Shown piece after piece: positions 1-8,375 of a stretch of 64,000 nucleotides of DNA. The translations under genes were made by a program, and so were the position numbers. The notes beneath the pieces were generated by a model, which was given only the letters and a program-made list of their open reading frames with translations, was not told the DNA's origin and did not search any database. Each line of letters starts with the position of its first letter. Positions within the stretch are counted from its first letter, which is position 1. Source of the stretch: Leptolinea sp. UBA5203 (GTDB taxonomy: Bacteria > Chloroflexota > Anaerolineae > Anaerolineales > Anaerolineaceae). Where the stretch lies: positions 1-64,000 of the forward strand of contig DHVR01000072.1 in NCBI GenBank assembly GCA_002412765.1, written 5' to 3'.

Positions 1-21
1 CTTCTTTCTTTTGGGACAGCC

Positions 22-90
22 TCTAGGGAGTGGCGACTAACCGCAACCTCTCACACCACCAGACACGCAGGTCCGCATCCGGCGGTTCGT
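22..90 (-). other. possible group II intron 3'-end remnant
   Basis: Read on the minus strand, a GAACCGCC-led hairpin (G-U rich stem, arms about 56-85) is followed by GGTGGTGTGAGAGG and a second imperfect stem (26-54) ending in CTCCCTA. The order resembles the domain V/VI tail that follows many bacterial group II intron reverse transcriptases. The reverse transcriptase itself is not present; the helicase gene occupies the place where it would lie. The match is from memory of such sequences, so this is a weak call; an unrelated structured intergenic RNA is possible. Confidence 0.3.
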
Positions 91-155
91 CAAGCAAAGC
101 GTATTCCTAGATACCGCTCTTTTATACTCTTTAGCCTTAAAACATAGAAAGGGTG

Positions 156-164
156 TGCTATAAT
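156..164 (+). promoter_or_regulatory. extended -10 promoter of the helicase gene
   Basis: TG-C-TATAAT is a perfect -10 box with the TG extension, 13 bases before the helicase ATG. No good -35 is seen. The 5' leader would be only about 7 bases with no Shine-Dalgarno, so the message is probably near-leaderless. Confidence 0.5.
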
Positions 165-177
165 CGAATTATTATAA

Positions 178-2586
178 ATGGAGCAAAATATTTTGATTCC
201 ACCGGATCACGAAAAAAAGCAAAGACGTAAAAAATTGAGACATGCCCTTGTAAAATGGACAAATAAACAGCCATCAAGCAGGGTATCCTTCTCTGATTTT
301 GAAGAAAAAATTGCTGATAACGCGGATTTGCAATCTCTTTTATCTAGCGGACGATTTGGAATAATTGAAGACAATAATGGCAAATATATCCATGTGTTAG
401 CCCCTGAAACCCAGTCAAAAAAACAAAATAATAATGCAGGAATCATACAACCTGGTTCTGAAGAAATTCGGGCGAAAAAAGATGACGAATGGAAGGCTTG
501 CGTTCCACTTTGTGGGGATGTTGCTAGACCAAGATCGAGTAAATCTCAAACGGGCAAGCTTTATGTCATTGCCCGGACTTATAGCGAAGAAATGGCGGCC
601 AATAGGCTTTCCTTGCCATTATACGTCATCCAAAACGCGGTAATAGCAAAAGACATTCCTTCTTTTAAAGACCCCAACCGGAAGATAAGAATTCCTGCTT
701 CCGTCATTGAATCTGCCTTGATTGACAGCGAACAATTGGACATGATTGCACAGCATACCATTGTCAAAGCAAGGGATATTTCCCTCGTAGCGAATATCTC
801 TTATGCAGCAGCCAGAGGTCGTTTACAAAATGCACAATTAAGCACAACAAAGGCTACTTGGAAGCAGGTGCAGGGTATGAAGGGTCTGCCTAAGACCTTG
901 AAAGAATTTAAAACGATTCTGGATGTGCGATTTCCTGTATGGCTCGAAACTGCTCTGAAGGGAAAACATGAAAGAGATTTGTATGATGGACAGGATTATC
1001 ATGATCAATCCATAAAGAAGCGGGAAGAATCCAATCTCTTACGTCAACAGCTTTTAGAGGTTTTCCCTACATGGGAGATAAAAAATAGAACCAAACAGCA
1101 TATTACGATGCACCTTGGCCCCACCAACAGCGGGAAAACCTTTTCCGGGTTACAAAATTTGATGGATGCGGGGAGTGGCTGGTATTTATCCCCCTTACGC
1201 TTGCTTGCCCATGAGGTCTATGACACCTTAAATAAGCAAGGTGTACCCTGTAACTTATTGACTGGGGAAGAATCCGCCCGTGTGGAAGGGGCAAAGATTA
1301 CCGCTGCAACGATCGAGATGTTCTCTCCCCGAATGAGTGGCGAATGTGTCATTATTGATGAAGCGCACATGTTGGCAGATTCCCAGCGTGGTTGGGCTTG
1401 GACACGCGCCATCATGGAAACCAATGCCCCCAACATTCATATCATCGGGTCCCCTATTGCAGAATCTTTGATTCGCAATATTGCGGACGAATTAGGGTTT
1501 TCTATCGAGGTAGAAAACTACACCAGGCTTACTCCCCTTGAAACTGCCGAACAGCCTTGGTCTTTAACAAACCTTCCAGCCAAGACAATCCTTGTCGCTT
1601 TTTCCCGTCGAATGGTACTCGGGCTTAAAACTGAACTTGAAAAGAAACATCACCGATCCGTATCTGTGGTCTACGGCAATTTACCCCCGGAAGTTAGGTT
1701 ACGCCAGGCAGACCGATTTTCAAATGGAGAGACAGAACTTTGTGTGGCTACAGATGCCATTGGCATGGGTTTGAATCTTCCTGCTGACAATGTTTGTTTC
1801 TATGAAACCAGCAAATATGATGGGAACCGCATTCGCACGTTGACGGTGAATGAAATTAACCAAATTGGGGGACGCGCCGGTAGGTTCGGTTTATCCGAAC
1901 ATGGAAAGGTGGGGGCGCTGAATAAGCAAAACCTGAGCATTATTCGTAACGCTCTGAATGCCCCTTTCAAACCGATCCAATACGCCTATGTTGCGCCTGA
2001 GCCAGAATCCCTGGCCTTGCTGCCGGGCAGTCTGGCTGAAAAACTCGCAAGATGGGTAGCATTGAACGGAATTCCCGAAAAGTGGAGACAGCTATTAAAA
2101 ACTGTTGACCTTTCTGAACAAATTGACTTGGCAAGAAAGTTGAGTCAGGATGACATTGATAAAATTGGTGAAAAATCTGCGCTGATATTAACCAATGCGC
2201 CGGTTGCCAATAACACAGAAATCTATTGGTTGAAATGCGCACGAGCCATTATTAACGGAATCGAAATGCCGGTCAATGGAGATGACATTCCCCATGAAAT
2301 AAAGGGGGCTGATGATTTGGAAGCCTACGAGTTCTCGATCCGTTGCGCTGATATCTACTTATGGCTGGCACAACGCAAAGAATTTTCTCGGTTCGGATCA
2401 AAAGAGTCCTATGTCAGAACAAGACGCGAAACGTTATCCATCACGGTCGATGAGGCTTTAATGAAGAAGATCGATACAGCTCGCAGGTGTTCCACATGTG
2501 GTAAACCCTTGGCCCTGGATTATAGGTACAACATTTGCAGGAGCTGTTATTACGAACGACGATATGAGGATCAGTACGACTATTAA
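178..2586 (+). CDS. SUV3-like ATP-dependent RNA helicase with C-terminal zinc ribbon
   Basis: A superfamily 2 RNA helicase of the SUV3 group, which unwinds RNA for degradosome-type decay in mitochondria and some bacteria. Visible: Walker A with the SUV3 hallmark GPTNSGKT at about 314-321, the PLRLLAHE motif Ia about 339-346, DEAH at 394-397, RGWAWTRA right after it, and the motif VI region INQIGGRAGRFG near 560-570. The N-terminal 290 residues are not recognised. The last 35 residues add a CxxC...CxxC ribbon (CSTC and CRSC), unusual for SUV3 and possibly an RNA- or partner-binding finger. The ATG at 178 is the only start fitting the promoter; it lacks a Shine-Dalgarno. The gene stands alone. 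The reading frame continues open for 47 codons after the stop (see next entry). Confidence 0.85.
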   Translation: MEQNILIPPDHEKKQRRKKLRHALVKWTNKQPSSRVSFSDFEEKIADNADLQSLLSSGRFGIIEDNNGKYIHVLAPETQSKKQNNNAGIIQPGSEEIRAKKDDEWKACVPLCGDVARPRSSKSQTGKLYVIARTYSEEMAANRLSLPLYVIQNAVIAKDIPSFKDPNRKIRIPASVIESALIDSEQLDMIAQHTIVKARDISLVANISYAAARGRLQNAQLSTTKATWKQVQGMKGLPKTLKEFKTILDVRFPVWLETALKGKHERDLYDGQDYHDQSIKKREESNLLRQQLLEVFPTWEIKNRTKQHITMHLGPTNSGKTFSGLQNLMDAGSGWYLSPLRLLAHEVYDTLNKQGVPCNLLTGEESARVEGAKITAATIEMFSPRMSGECVIIDEAHMLADSQRGWAWTRAIMETNAPNIHIIGSPIAESLIRNIADELGFSIEVENYTRLTPLETAEQPWSLTNLPAKTILVAFSRRMVLGLKTELEKKHHRSVSVVYGNLPPEVRLRQADRFSNGETELCVATDAIGMGLNLPADNVCFYETSKYDGNRIRTLTVNEINQIGGRAGRFGLSEHGKVGALNKQNLSIIRNALNAPFKPIQYAYVAPEPESLALLPGSLAEKLARWVALNGIPEKWRQLLKTVDLSEQIDLARKLSQDDIDKIGEKSALILTNAPVANNTEIYWLKCARAIINGIEMPVNGDDIPHEIKGADDLEAYEFSIRCADIYLWLAQRKEFSRFGSKESYVRTRRETLSITVDEALMKKIDTARRCSTCGKPLALDYRYNICRSCYYERRYEDQYDY

Positions 2587-2730
2587 ACAGGGTTGAAAAC
2601 TACTTATAAACAGTGTTACACCTGTGACGGAAGCCAGCGTCACGCTGTGACGTGTATAGACCGCGAAACTCAGCAGGATCAATTCATCTATGACGCGCGC
2701 GAAGCACCATCATCTGATTGGTATGATTAA
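2587..2730 (+). other. open in-frame extension after the helicase stop
   Basis: Directly after the helicase TAA (2584-2586) the same frame stays open for 47 codons to a TAA at 2728-2730. The extension contains another CxxC pair (QCYTCDG), a third Cys and an acidic tail, reminiscent in style of the zinc ribbon just before the stop. It could be a former longer C-terminus cut off by a nonsense change, readthrough, or chance (an open run this long has roughly a one in ten chance). No start codon or ribosome site of its own is evident. Confidence 0.3.
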
Positions 2731-2781
2731 TTAATTCAAAGACACGTCCAACATCATTGTTATCCACCCATTTATATTAAA

Positions 2782-2806
2782 AGCAGTCTGACATGGTCAG
2801 ACTGCT
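2782..2806 (-). terminator. hairpin terminator beside tRNA fragment
   Basis: A perfect 11-bp stem (AGCAGTCTGAC and its complement) with a 3-base loop, followed on the minus strand by TTTTAAT. It lies directly after the tRNA-Arg fragment, matching the order tRNA then terminator at the intact tRNA-Arg gene. Confidence 0.55.
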
Positions 2807-2808
2807 GT

Positions 2809-2850
2809 GTGCCCCAGAAGGGACTCGAATCTCCAACCAACTAATTCGAA
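2809..2850 (-). repeat. tRNA-Arg 3'-half fragment (possible attachment-site relic)
   Basis: This 42-base segment matches the 3' half of the intact tRNA-Arg(TCG) gene at 20469-20541, from the acceptor 3' strand through the T arm to the anticodon loop, with about four differences, in the same orientation. There is no 5' half, so it cannot make a tRNA. Integrases that target tRNA genes leave exactly this kind of 3' duplication, so it may be a decayed att site. A dead tRNA gene is the alternative. Confidence 0.55.
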
Positions 2851-2891
2851 CAATGGACAAAAAAAACCTTTACAAAATAAAGTAGGTTCCT

Positions 2892-3023
2892 ATGGACTGG
2901 GATAACCATCATCCAAAATTTTATAGCTTGTCTACCTGGATGGGTGGGCTTCCAACCGATGAATGCGATGTTGTTTTTGAGGAAAAATCAGGTAGAAAAA
3001 GCACTCCACGTCTGGTGGTCTAA
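2892..3023 (+). CDS. possible 43-aa small protein
   Basis: A 43-codon ORF starting MDWDNHHPKF and ending just 3 bases before a strong rho-independent terminator. The terminator shows that something is transcribed in this direction. No convincing Shine-Dalgarno is seen (only TAGG about 4 bases upstream of the ATG) and no family is recognised. The tight coupling of stop codon and terminator is the main support; it may instead be the tail of a broken gene carried next to the tRNA fragment. Confidence 0.3.
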   Translation: MDWDNHHPKFYSLSTWMGGLPTDECDVVFEEKSGRKSTPRLVV

Positions 3024-3026
3024 AGG

Positions 3027-3072
3027 GTTAGGAACCATATGTATTTTATCGTAATATGGTTCCTAACTTTTT
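3027..3072 (+). terminator. strong rho-independent terminator
   Basis: A perfect 14-bp stem (arms 3027-3040 and 3054-3067) with a 13-base loop and a TTTTT tail, on the plus strand. It follows the small ORF at 2892 and faces the end of the TIR-WD40 gene, which is convergent. Confidence 0.8.
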
Positions 3073-3204
3073 ATCTACTCAAAGCAGGTTGGGAGAAACT
3101 GTTTTGATAACAATCTGTAGGTCACACAATGATGGAGTAATTTATGTATTGAGCATCCTTAACCTACCACAGGTCAATATATTAAAACTGGCGTGGTTGG
3201 TCCA

Positions 3205-6200
3205 CTAGGGAAGATCAGGACAGGTCTTATCATAAACTTCACCGGATGGCATATATTGCTCCCATTCATCCTGGGTAAGGTTACGGCCAGCTAAGTGACA
3301 GGCTCGGTTTAACCATCCCTCAGGTCCGACCTCCCATAAGATAATGGTATTATCATCACTTCCCGAGGCAAGAATCTTCCCATCCGGGCTGAAAGCGATG
3401 CTTCTCACATCACCAGTATGGCCAACAAATGGCTGACCGATCTGTTCAGGGGCCTCTGTCTGGCTGATATCCCACAGAATAATCGTGTCATCCCAACTTC
3501 CCGATGCTAAAATATTTCCATCCAGGCTGAAGGCAGTACTTGTCACAGGTCCAGTATGGCCGGTTAGAGGTTTACCGATGGGTTTGGGCGAGTCTGGTGC
3601 ACTTACATTCCACAGAATAATAGTACTATCATCACTCCCTGAAGCCAGTGTCTTCCCATCCGGACTGAAAGCAACACTTGTCAAATAATCGGTATGGCCG
3701 GCTAGTGGATCACCGATGCGCTTGGGTGCTGCTGGCTCACTGACATCCCACAAGATAATGGTTTTATCATAACTCCCTGTAGCCAATATCCTGCCATCCG
3801 GGCTGAAAGCGACACTTCTCACCCAATCGGAGTGGCCTTCCAGCGGCTGGCCGAGTTGTTTAGGCGTTTCCGGCTGGCTAACATCCCACAAGATGATGGT
3901 GTCATCTGAACTCCCCGAGGCCAGTATCTTCCCGTCTGGTCTGAAAGCTATACTTCTTACATAATCGGTATGGCCGACCAGTGACTGGCCAAGCTGTTGG
4001 ATCGAATCAGGTGTGCTGATGTCCCACAGGATAATGGTTTTATCTTCGCTACCCGTTGCTAAAATCTTCCCGTCTGGGCTGAAAGAAACACTATCAATAG
4101 GAGCGGTATGGCCTAGTAAAGATTCGTTATACTGTGTAGGCAGATCTGGATGACTAACATCCCAAAGGGTAATGCTGTTATCCCTGTTTGCACCCACTGG
4201 GGCTAGTATTTGTCCATCTGGGCTGAAAGCGATGCTGATGATGGCCCCAAGGCTGCCATCCAGACGTTGTCCAATGGGTTTGGGCAGCTCCAGAGAACTG
4301 ACGTCCCATAAGATTGTATTGGTATCTTTACTACCGGACGCCAATATGCTCCCATCCGGACTGAAGGCGACGCTTTGCACCCAATTGGTATGTCCAGTGA
4401 ATGGTTGGCCAAGTTGTTTGGGTGCCAGCGGTTGCCTAACATCCCAGAGGATAATGGTATGATCCTCACTTGCCGATGCCAATATCATTCCATTCGGACT
4501 GAAGGCAACGCTCCTAACCTCGTTTGTATGTCCAAGCAGCGGCTGACCAAGTTTTTTGGCAGCACCTGGCTGACTAACATCCCACAAGATAATCGAATTA
4601 TCCCAACTTCCGGATGCCAATATCATCCCATCCGGACTAAAATCCACACTATAGACGGGACCGGCGTGACCAGAGAGTGGTTCACCCAATTGTTCCGGAG
4701 ATTCTGATTGGCTGACATCCCATAAGGTTATGTTGGGTTTCCACTCCCCCGATTCAGAGATATTTCCCCAACTCCCCAACGCAAGTGTCTTCCCATCCGG
4801 GGAGAAGGCAATACTGATTACAAGATAGTTCGGATCGACCAACAATTGTCCGATTGCTTTTGGCATACTTGGTTGGCTGACATCCCAAAGAATTGCTTTA
4901 TCATCCCTGCCACCCGAAGCCAGTATTCTACCATTCGGACTGAAAGCAACACTTGTCACAGAATGAGAATGGTGGATCAGCGGCCCGTCGTACTGTTTGG
5001 GCGATTCGGAGTTGCTGACATCCCACAAAACAACGTTTTGATCCAGACTCCCCGATGCCAGTACATTTCCATCTGGACTGAAAGCAACACTGGTCACGGA
5101 ATCGGTATGGCCGGCAAGCGGTTGTCCGATACGATTGGGAGATTCAGGCTGACTGACATCCCACAAAATGAGAGTTCCATCCTCACTACCGGAAACCATG
5201 ATTTTCCCATTCGGACTGAAAGCAGTGCTTGTCACAGGACCAGAGTGACCGCGTAAAAATTGAGTGAGTCGCGGATTGGTTTGCAGCACATCCAAGATAT
5301 TGCCACTCGACCATGAAACGTCCAAAGAACGTCTCTGGGCTTCCAGTCCGAGTAGGAGCGCCAGGTCAAAGCTCTTATCAGCCTGATAAAGTGCCTGCGA
5401 TGATAATTGACGTGTGACTGCAATGTTACGTTGTTCCTCCGCTATTTTTTGTTGTTCTTCTGCAATGCTGCGTTGTTCCTGCGCAAGGTTTCGTTGTTCC
5501 TCCGCAGACGCTTGTGCTGTGGCGCGCACATACGTTTCGCCCAAATACTGATTTCGCTGTCCCCAGGCTACAACTCCCAATACCATTGCCACTACCAACC
5601 CAATAACCACTGCCCAAATGACCAACCGCTGCCGCCCACGTGCTTTTTGTTCGAGTCTTAACTGATCCTGCTGACGTAGGGTCTCCTCCTGCCGGCTTGT
5701 GGACACATATTCTACTTGCAAACTTGTTGGCTGAGGATCTTTTCCTGTTGCCCGTAATAATTGCTGTTCGGATTCCTCCAGTGCCGCCCCATGCACTAAG
5801 TAACCTGATTTGTGGCCATTGCTCTCCCATAGCAGGGCGTTCACCTGCAAACGGGTATGATATTTGACCCACTCCCAATCGGTATGGATAGCCTTGTTCA
5901 GGTTCTTCAAGGCTTCTTCGAATTTCGGCAGCTTCGGCAAAGCTACCTGACTGTCTTCCGGTTTTTCGGATCGCAGCTCTGGGTTCTCCTCGATTTGGAA
6001 GAGTTGGTCCCGCTCAAAGATGATCCAATTGAGTTGCGGTAAGTCTGGAGCAAACTCATTAATTACGCTTGGTGTGAGATTATCAACGAGGATGGGGATA
6101 ATACGTTTGTGATTTTCCAATGCAAGATTAATCTCATCCCTACAAATGGAAGAGCTAATCGAATGCTGGCTGATAATGAACATGAATACATTGGCGTTTT

Positions 6201-6354
6201 CAATGGCTTCTCGTATCTCTGTCCACCATTTCTCACCCACCGGTATGCGATCCCAGTCAATCCAGGTATCGATTTCACATTGCTGGAGCGATTCACGGAT
6301 CAACCTTGCAAACGCAATATCTTTGCGGGAATAGGAAATAAAAACATCAGACAT
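3205..6354 (-). CDS. TIR-transmembrane-coiled coil-WD40 protein (14 blades)
   Basis: A 1049-residue membrane-anchored sensor/effector. Residues 1-130 are a TIR domain (DVFISYSRKD start; the ICRDE motif puts the usual catalytic glutamate at E74, so NAD cleavage is plausible). A membrane helix lies at about 243-265, then an EEQRxxA heptad coiled coil to about 320, then 14 WD40 blades at about 360-1008, each about 46 residues and ending LWDV, enough for two seven-bladed propellers. A C-terminal CxLAGRNLTxxEW motif follows, as in other large WD40 sensor proteins. The start has GGAGA 7 bases upstream. No NTPase module is present, unlike many STAND proteins. The role is unknown: NAD-depleting defence or signal scaffold are both possible. 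Confidence 0.88.
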   Translation of the reverse strand: MSDVFISYSRKDIAFARLIRESLQQCEIDTWIDWDRIPVGEKWWTEIREAIENANVFMFIISQHSISSSICRDEINLALENHKRIIPILVDNLTPSVINEFAPDLPQLNWIIFERDQLFQIEENPELRSEKPEDSQVALPKLPKFEEALKNLNKAIHTDWEWVKYHTRLQVNALLWESNGHKSGYLVHGAALEESEQQLLRATGKDPQPTSLQVEYVSTSRQEETLRQQDQLRLEQKARGRQRLVIWAVVIGLVVAMVLGVVAWGQRNQYLGETYVRATAQASAEEQRNLAQEQRSIAEEQQKIAEEQRNIAVTRQLSSQALYQADKSFDLALLLGLEAQRRSLDVSWSSGNILDVLQTNPRLTQFLRGHSGPVTSTAFSPNGKIMVSGSEDGTLILWDVSQPESPNRIGQPLAGHTDSVTSVAFSPDGNVLASGSLDQNVVLWDVSNSESPKQYDGPLIHHSHSVTSVAFSPNGRILASGGRDDKAILWDVSQPSMPKAIGQLLVDPNYLVISIAFSPDGKTLALGSWGNISESGEWKPNITLWDVSQSESPEQLGEPLSGHAGPVYSVDFSPDGMILASGSWDNSIILWDVSQPGAAKKLGQPLLGHTNEVRSVAFSPNGMILASASEDHTIILWDVRQPLAPKQLGQPFTGHTNWVQSVAFSPDGSILASGSKDTNTILWDVSSLELPKPIGQRLDGSLGAIISIAFSPDGQILAPVGANRDNSITLWDVSHPDLPTQYNESLLGHTAPIDSVSFSPDGKILATGSEDKTIILWDISTPDSIQQLGQSLVGHTDYVRSIAFRPDGKILASGSSDDTIILWDVSQPETPKQLGQPLEGHSDWVRSVAFSPDGRILATGSYDKTIILWDVSEPAAPKRIGDPLAGHTDYLTSVAFSPDGKTLASGSDDSTIILWNVSAPDSPKPIGKPLTGHTGPVTSTAFSLDGNILASGSWDDTIILWDISQTEAPEQIGQPFVGHTGDVRSIAFSPDGKILASGSDDNTIILWEVGPEGWLNRACHLAGRNLTQDEWEQYMPSGEVYDKTCPDLP

Positions 6355-6384
6355 AGTTTTTCTCCAAGTAATTGATTTAGCTTT

Positions 6385-6576
6385 TCAGTTGTATAACATC
6401 ACAATCGCATACCCAGCCAGTGCTAATATCTCCACGATGCCGCACAGCACATCCGTGGTTGAAATCCCCACTTCCGATATTGTATCACTTTCTAAGGCAG
6501 CTTTTCTGGTTGGAAAAATGCAGATTGGATGAGTATCTCCCAGGAATTGCTTCAATCTCGAAATCTTGTCTGCCAT
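6385..6576 (-). CDS. possible small membrane protein upstream of TIR gene
   Basis: A 63-codon ORF ending 30 bases before the TIR-WD40 start, same strand. The first 40 residues are hydrophilic; the C-terminus (VLCGIVEILALAGYAIVMLY) is one hydrophobic helix. The Shine-Dalgarno is weak (a GGG 2-4 bases before the ATG). The position suggests co-transcription with the TIR gene, possibly as a partner peptide, but no family is recognised and it may be a truncated gene. Confidence 0.35.
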   Translation of the reverse strand: MADKISRLKQFLGDTHPICIFPTRKAALESDTISEVGISTTDVLCGIVEILALAGYAIVMLYN

Positions 6577-6695
6577 CCCAGCAATTCAACCCTGCCGTGA
6601 AAACCCGGGATTATTACCAAGAAACAATACTACATCCAAAGAAGGGACAATTTCCTGCTAACTTTCTATCGGAGTAACCGGATTTAAAGCCACTC

Positions 6696-7216
6696 CTACA
6701 TTGCATCCCGCATTTTTGATGGTTTCAAGGTCTTATACAAATTCGGACAAGTTTCGATATGCACGGTCGCCCAATCTACCCAACCTGCTAGAAACGAGGA
6801 GATCAGAGCCTCTGGATTGTAAAACGCAAGATAGACATCCACATAAATCCTGTCTGCCCCCCTTTTACAATAATTCGATCTCACTTCCCAAATTTGAAAA
6901 TTTTTCTTCAGGGAAGCGACAGAGCCAAAATGAACTACCTCGCCACAAGCGGTTGGGGTATCGACCTGCTGAAACAATTTAAGTTGCTGCACATGGAATT
7001 GAAAATATTCTTGACCTTGGTTCTTAACATAATGCATGACACCATCTTCAGTGATGTGTTGCCCTCCCATGCCATCATAATCGCCATCTGCCCATAAATC
7101 GTTTCCCTCCAGTTGATTTTAGCCGATGGTACCCGAACAATGACTTCTCGCGCTGGTAGGTCATTAATCATTGTTCTTATTTCCGTTATGCTTATTGTTG
7201 GTTTCGAGAGCGCCAA
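6696..7216 (-). pseudogene. frameshifted gene of unknown family
   Basis: Two minus-strand frames join into one protein of about 173 residues. The first (start TTG 7216 or internal ATG) ends its sensible part at AKINWRE; the second resumes with DLWADGDYDGMGGQH and runs to the stop at 6696. Adding a single A to the AAA run at 7102-7104 restores a continuous NWRENDLWADGDYDG. This is either a real one-base deletion or an assembly error. The product is not recognised; it is mixed alpha/beta in look, with no membrane segment and four Cys residues. It lies upstream of, and in the same direction as, the TIR gene. Confidence 0.5.
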
Positions 7217-7437
7217 AATAATACAAATGGTCCATATCTATTCCAATATCAAGAAACTCTACTTGATATCAATTCGCATTGTCTTAACATGTGCCTTTTA
7301 TCACATGATCTATCATTTACCCTAACACCAATCTCCAATATTTTGCTTAACACAGAATGGTAGGCTAAGGTGGATACATTTTGACTTTTACTGATAAGAT
7401 GACTCGTGTCCTAACTTTGTCACATCACAGAGCAGCG

Positions 7438-7450
7438 GGGAAGTATTCCC
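7438..7450. promoter_or_regulatory. palindrome GGGAA-GTA-TTCCC, possible operator
   Basis: A perfect short palindrome 40 bases upstream of the -35 box of the SDR gene. Nothing else explains it. No regulator is assigned. The rest of 7217-7489 shows nothing recognisable. Confidence 0.25.
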
Positions 7451-7489
7451 AAGATGAAGTAAATTCTGTCCAGTATTAGGATACCAGAC

Positions 7490-7517
7490 TTGCAAATGCA
7501 GAGTACTTCCCTATAAT
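7490..7517 (+). promoter_or_regulatory. sigma70-type promoter for SDR/cupin genes
   Basis: TTGCAA (-35), 16-base spacer, TATAAT (-10), about 65 bases upstream of the SDR start codon. Confidence 0.65.
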
Positions 7518-7582
7518 GACTATAACAAGGATAGAGGAACAAAACTTTTATTCCGGGTTCAAGGATCGTTGAGGAAAGGTAT

Positions 7583-8350
7583 ATGGATAACACACATGGA
7601 TTAAAGGATGCTGTTGTTTTGGTGACCGGCGCTGGACGCGGAATTGGCCTTGGTATTGGTAACGCGTTTTCAGCCGCAGGCGCAAAAGTGATCTTCCATT
7701 ATCACTCCAGCCAACAAGCAGCCGAAGAAGCCGTAAGACAAATCCATCTCCAGGGTGCTGAGGCCATGAGCTGTAAGGCTGATATCACCCACACAGATGA
7801 AGTGAACCATTTGTTTGCAACTGTCAGCGCTGCATTTGGCCGGCTTGATGTCCTGATTAATAATGCAGGAACCTACCCTATCAATCCCTTACTGGACCTT
7901 AAAGCCAACGAATGGGATGCAGTGATCAATTCTAATTTACGAAGTGTATTTCTATGTACACAAGCAGCGGGACGCTTAATGAAACCCAAGATGGGAGGAA
8001 CCATCATCAATTTAGCTTCCATCGAGGGGAATTTTCCAACTGTCAATCATGCTCATTATTGTGCTGCAAAAGCTGGGGTAATCCAATTTACCAAAACTGC
8101 TGCACGGGAGCTGGGCTGCTACAACATCCGCGTCAATGCCATTTCACCCGGATTAATCCACCGCACGGGATTGGAACAGGATTGGCCAGAGGGTGTTGCC
8201 CGCTGGCAAAAGAATACCCCGCTGGCACGCCTGGGAACACCCCAGGACATCGCCAATGCTTGTCTATTTCTGGCTTCCCCGTCCGCAAATTGGATTACCG
8301 GTATTAATCTGCCAGTTGACGGCGGTGCTTCCACTGCCCCGGCTTTTTAA
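7583..8350 (+). CDS. SDR family NAD(P)-dependent oxidoreductase
   Basis: A classical short-chain dehydrogenase/reductase of 255 residues, the family's standard length. Visible: the TGAGRGIG nucleotide-binding loop at 15-22, NNAG at 93-96, and the catalytic triad S146, Y159, K163. The acidic or basic residue that would set NAD versus NADP preference is not clear. A GAGGAAAGG ribosome site precedes the ATG. It is followed after 25 bases by a DUF985 cupin gene and then by the MTA/deoxyadenosine salvage cluster; by position it might reduce an aldehyde made by the aldolase there, but sequence alone cannot show the substrate. Confidence 0.85.
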   Translation: MDNTHGLKDAVVLVTGAGRGIGLGIGNAFSAAGAKVIFHYHSSQQAAEEAVRQIHLQGAEAMSCKADITHTDEVNHLFATVSAAFGRLDVLINNAGTYPINPLLDLKANEWDAVINSNLRSVFLCTQAAGRLMKPKMGGTIINLASIEGNFPTVNHAHYCAAKAGVIQFTKTAARELGCYNIRVNAISPGLIHRTGLEQDWPEGVARWQKNTPLARLGTPQDIANACLFLASPSANWITGINLPVDGGASTAPAF

Positions 8351-8375
8351 TCCATTCACCTTGTGAGGAACCGCC

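Noticed and set aside
3330..5260. Regular repeat pattern that could suggest a CRISPR or satellite array
   Set aside because: The period of about 138 bases encodes WD40 blades in one long open frame.
7217..7489. Short open frames before the SDR gene
   Set aside because: None has a ribosome site or protein-like composition beyond the start of the broken gene at 7216.
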